This document shows, one piece after another, positions 14,120 to 14,802 of a stretch of 14,802 nt of DNA; within the stretch, counting starts at the first letter, position 1, and each line of letters begins with the position of its first letter. The position numbers and the translations under genes were made by a program. Under the pieces are notes generated by a model, which was given only the letters and a program-made list of their open reading frames with translations, was not told the DNA's origin and searched no databases. This DNA comes from Omnitrophica WOR_2 bacterium RIFCSPLOWO2_12_FULL_51_24 (GTDB lineage: Bacteria; Omnitrophota; Gorgyraeia; Pluralincolimonadales; Pluralincolimonadaceae): positions 1-14,802 of the forward strand of contig MHHC01000058.1 in the NCBI GenBank assembly GCA_001805885.1, written 5' to 3'.

Positions 14120-14802
14120 CTACTTCTTTCCTCCCATCTTAAAAACCTGCTCACGCCTGCTACCAACCGAGACAAGTTCTATCTTTACGCCTATTAGGCT
14201 CTCGAGTCTCTTTAAATACTTCTTAGCGTTAGTTGGTAATTTAGAAAAGCTTGCCACACGCGAGGTATCCTCTCCCCAGCCCGGAAGCCCTTCGTAAACC
14301 GGCTCGACATCCCAGAGCATTTCGATGTTCGCCGGAAAATCTTTATAGATCTTTCCTTTATACTTGTATGCCACCGCTATCTTTATAGTCTTCAGCTCGT
14401 CGAGAACATCAAGTTTGGTGACCACGATGGCATCGAGGCTGTTGACCAGGGCCGAATGCCTTACGATGAGGCTGTCGAACCATCCGCACCTTCTCGGACG
14501 GCCGGTCGTCGCGCCGTATTCCTTGCCTTTCTTCCTTATCACGTCCATAAGGTCCGGGCCGAACTCGGTGGGAAACGGCCCTTCGCCGACGCGCGTCGTG
14601 TACGCCTTGACGACACCTATTACCTTGTTTATCTTTGACGGGCCGAGGCCTGTGCCTGTGCACGCGCCGCCCGCGGTCGCGTTCGAAGAAGTGACATAAG
14701 GGTAAGTCCCGTGATCGACATCAAGAAGAGTGCCTTGCGCGCCTTCGAGCAGCAGCTTCTTTCTCTTCTTTACGGCCTCGTTAAGGATCTTCGTCGAATT
14801 GC
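14120..14802 (-). CDS. purA: Adenylosuccinate synthetase (5' end cut by window)
   Basis: PurA joins IMP and aspartate with GTP to form adenylosuccinate, the first AMP-specific step of purine synthesis, in the cytosol. About 226 C-terminal residues are visible, open to the window edge in the frame whose first full codon ends the sequence at 14800. The family signature EGAQGTLLDVDHGTYPYVTS is present, with TSSNATAGGACTGTGLGP, then RVGEGPFPTEF, GATTGRPRRCGWFD and the C-terminal TKLDVLDEL and LPTNAKKYLKRLE. The last block contains the expected substrate/GTP-contact region (VVTKLDVL; VGSRREQV near the end). The N-terminal half with the GTP-binding glycine loop is outside. The stop is TAG, 6 nt before hppA. 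The frame is continuous, so an internal Met at 14548 is not the start. Confidence 0.96.
   Translation of the reverse strand, partial: NSTKILNEAVKKRKKLLLEGAQGTLLDVDHGTYPYVTSSNATAGGACTGTGLGPSKINKVIGVVKAYTTRVGEGPFPTEFGPDLMDVIRKKGKEYGATTGRPRRCGWFDSLIVRHSALVNSLDAIVVTKLDVLDELKTIKIAVAYKYKGKIYKDFPANIEMLWDVEPVYEGLPGWGEDTSRVASFSKLPTNAKKYLKRLESLIGVKIELVSVGSRREQVFKMGGKK

Noticed and set aside
14120..14548. Short stand-alone gene starting at the Met at 14548
   Set aside because: The frame is open upstream to the window edge and encodes the PurA signature, so this Met is internal.

Overview
The window is a densely packed bacterial chromosome segment in which all 16 recognisable genes lie on the minus strand. 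Transcription therefore runs from the right end (purA) to the left end (dxr). Both terminal genes are cut by the window edges. The largest gene-free gap is about 70 bp (6996-7064), and most genes overlap or touch. I saw no tRNA, rRNA, CRISPR, insertion sequence or phage gene.

The organism looks like an uncultured Gram-negative-type bacterium. It has an OmpA-like lipoprotein, a peptidoglycan-binding protein, and undecaprenyl and MEP-pathway genes. The pairing of a DUF4912 protein with a GH57 branching enzyme, and a CdsA signature reading [12 protein letters not shown], suggest the Omnitrophota (OP3)/PVC neighbourhood. This is an impression from protein style; no marker gene proves it.

Region 1 (14802-7065, read right to left) is purA (partial), hppA, pstS, pstC, pstA, pstB1, pstB2, phoU. 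It combines adenylosuccinate synthetase, a membrane-embedded proton-pumping pyrophosphatase of the K+-independent type, a complete Pst phosphate importer and its regulator PhoU. Gaps run from a few bases to small overlaps, and only 2 nt separate hppA from pstS. The pst genes therefore have no intergenic room for their own promoter or Pho box. The two PstB ATPases carry complementary defects: PstB1 lacks the Q-loop Gln and H-loop His but keeps LSGGQ, while PstB2 keeps Q and H but has LSLEQ as its signature. In a head-to-tail dimer this would give one canonical and one degenerate ATP site, as in asymmetric heterodimeric ABC transporters. This is the most interesting observation in the window.

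Region 2 (7048-5113) starts with a near-consensus sigma70-type promoter in the one real gap. Three envelope genes follow: a secreted protein with a Pro/Glu-rich linker and a predicted beta-rich domain, a membrane-anchored peptidoglycan-binding protein, and an OmpA-like lipoprotein.

Region 3 (5094-1) holds a DUF4912 protein with a Lys/Arg-rich tail, a GH57 alpha-glucan branching enzyme, and then the classic uppS-cdsA-dxr block (undecaprenyl diphosphate, CDP-diacylglycerol and MEP isoprenoid precursor synthesis). These genes are linked by stop/start contacts or ATGA overlaps.
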